The notes under the pieces: model-generated
The model's database searches: none
Told to the model about the DNA's origin: nothing
Seen by the model: only the letters and a program-made list of their open reading frames with translations
Assembly: GCA_030374805.1 (NCBI GenBank)
Contig: JARGSG010000148.1
Span: 1 to 62,765, forward strand
Length of the DNA: 62,765 nucleotides
Direction: 5' to 3'
DNA from: Gracilaria gracilis
Taxonomy: Eukaryota; Rhodophyta; Florideophyceae; Gracilariales; Gracilariaceae
Part shown: one piece after another, positions 61,662 through 62,765 of the stretch
How the letters are laid out: each line of letters begins with the position of its first letter
How positions within the stretch are numbered: position 1 is the stretch's first letter
Program-made: the position numbers and the translations under genes

Positions 61662-62005
61662 GGTCCTATGTGTCAGACCATCCCAAGACGTGGGATCAGT
61701 TCACGGACGCTATCACGTATGCGTACAACACCCAGGTTCATCGGGTCACGGGACTTTCACCATTTGAGCTGGTACTGTCGAGGAGACCACCTCCTCTAGC
61801 CATCGAGGCGCAACCAACTCTAAATATGTTCCCATCACCGGGCTCGTACCGCGAAGCGTGGAAGAAATGGCTCACCAAGCTGGTACCGGCAGCACGTGCG
61901 TCTATGGACAGGGCTCAGCTCGCCTACAAGCGCAACTTTGATAGCCGAATTCGGAGACCGTTACCTAACTTACAGGTAGGAGATTATGTGTTCCTCCGTA
62001 AGTAG
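61658..62005 (+). pseudogene. Element 2 integrase C-terminus
   Basis: The frame resumes as MRSYVSDHPKTWDQFTDAITYAYNTQVHRVTGLSPFELV, the integrase helix after the catalytic glutamate, and reaches the GPY/F region at NLQVGDYVFLRK. A TAG at 62003-62005 stops it (GAG in element 1). Confidence 0.88.
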
Positions 62006-62765
62006 TATTACAACCTGGAGAACGAACGCCGCCACAAGTTATCGCCGATTGCGGATGGACCCTATAAGGTTATTTCCATGTCTGGACACCGTCGTGCTGG
62101 AAATTAATAACCAACACGAACGGATATCACGCGACCGCGTCTACAGGGCACCGAGCCACTCCAAGAATTGGTAACGCTACCGGAAACCGGAACTGGAGTA
62201 CCTGCCACACAGGAAGGAACAGAATCAACAGGACAGCGCGAACCGCCCGTCGATTCTCCCGCACCAGGAAAGGGGTTTATCGGACCTACCTGAGGTATCA
62301 GAGCTAGTCAAGGATAGCCCACTCTCTCGAGCTACGCCTACGCACTCGACTCGAGTTCGACCCCGGCTACGGTAATATCAGCTGCCGTATCGCACCCTAA
62401 GGAGGGGAGGACTCACGTAATCGCGCTCTAGGCTGCTCCGGCATCTGCTGGATTGGCTGACGTGCTTGAGCTCTCAAAGAGACAGGAGCCCGGATCGGGA
62501 ATATCGCCGCTAACGCACACGCGTGTGGGATCCTCGGTCGAGCGAATGTCAGTAATGAAGACGAAGTTACCCTGTGGGGAAGACTACTGTTAGTGATGAG
62601 AACCCTCGTGGGCAAGCGTCCAAGTCCATGGCTACTCCTACGACCTCCTCGCAAGAGGCGCAGAAGGCAAGACGCACCGAAAAAGACGGTCTCCGCCGAC
62701 CCCGTCAATGGGTCAGCGCGGCGATGAGACCCATGGGAAGAACCTACAGTAGGTGTTGTGAAGCG
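62006..62765 (+). pseudogene. Element 2 integrase tail and linker, degenerate
   Basis: It aligns with 1818-2580 of element 1 (KLSPIADGPYKVIS frame, then the Ser/Thr/Pro-rich linker), but small insertions and deletions occur near 62085, 62155, 62230 and 62325, so no frame stays open. The window ends in this linker, before the chromodomain. Confidence 0.8.

Larger units (their letters stand above)
55009..62765 (+). mobile_element. Ty3/gypsy chromovirus, element 2 (5' part, right end outside window)
   Basis: This is the same family and orientation as element 1. It provides the 5' LTR, leader, gag, protease, RT, RNase H and integrase, to just past the integrase C-terminus. It is inserted in the reading frame starting at 54812. 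It has frame damage of its own: a one-base loss near 60040 in RT, two extra bases near 61625 just after the integrase glutamate, a TAG at 62003-62005, and several small indels after 62080. It is therefore not autonomous, but damage sites differ from those of element 1. Confidence 0.93.

Overview
This window is nuclear DNA from a eukaryote. Genes are short, apparently intron-free and widely spaced, and mobile elements fill the gaps. A red macroalga (florideophyte type) is my best guess. It rests on intronless compact genes, secreted alpha-carbonic anhydrase, VWA and Cys-rich proteins, an MLO-like protein, and heavy Ty3/gypsy and PIF/Harbinger load. No marker gene proves it, and an oomycete or other protist is possible.

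Layout. 1-6793: 3' part of a large Ty3/gypsy chromovirus (element 1) with a decayed pol, a chromodomain, an unusual antisense two-ORF module and a 987-bp 3' LTR. 7085-9828: PIF/Harbinger transposon with two convergent genes. 10081-11041: decayed pogo-like (DDE_1) transposase followed by long palindromes. 13275-14500: F-box protein, frameshifted. 16384-16884: small secreted protein. 17450-25170: two diverged copies of a large repeat that carries an AlkB-type dioxygenase; the catalytic domain survives in one copy and the N-terminus in the other. 28137-28575: MITE with a perfect 24-bp internal hairpin. 31603-35331: LPMO-like secreted protein, secreted cyclase-family protein, C2H2 zinc-finger protein. 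35516-36335 and about 53166-53850: two copies of an AT-rich inverted-repeat element sharing one hairpin. 37446-39590: decayed Harbinger pair. 39794-41660: Sel1-repeat pseudogene. 42497-51345: alpha-carbonic anhydrase, Cys-rich secreted protein, MLO-like membrane protein, VWA secreted protein. 54734-55008: promoter and first codons of a gene cut by insertion of element 2. 55009-62765: second copy of the chromovirus, with 5' LTR, gag and pol, running off the right edge.

Together the two partial chromovirus copies imply an element of roughly 12 kb encoding Gag, PR-RT-RNase H-IN and a chromodomain, plus an antisense block between the chromodomain and the polypurine tract. Host genes look independently transcribed. 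Three of them have a TATA-like box about 90-110 bases before the ATG. The most unusual items are the antisense module of the chromovirus, the AlkB-bearing dispersed repeat, the hairpin MITE and several long perfect palindromes.
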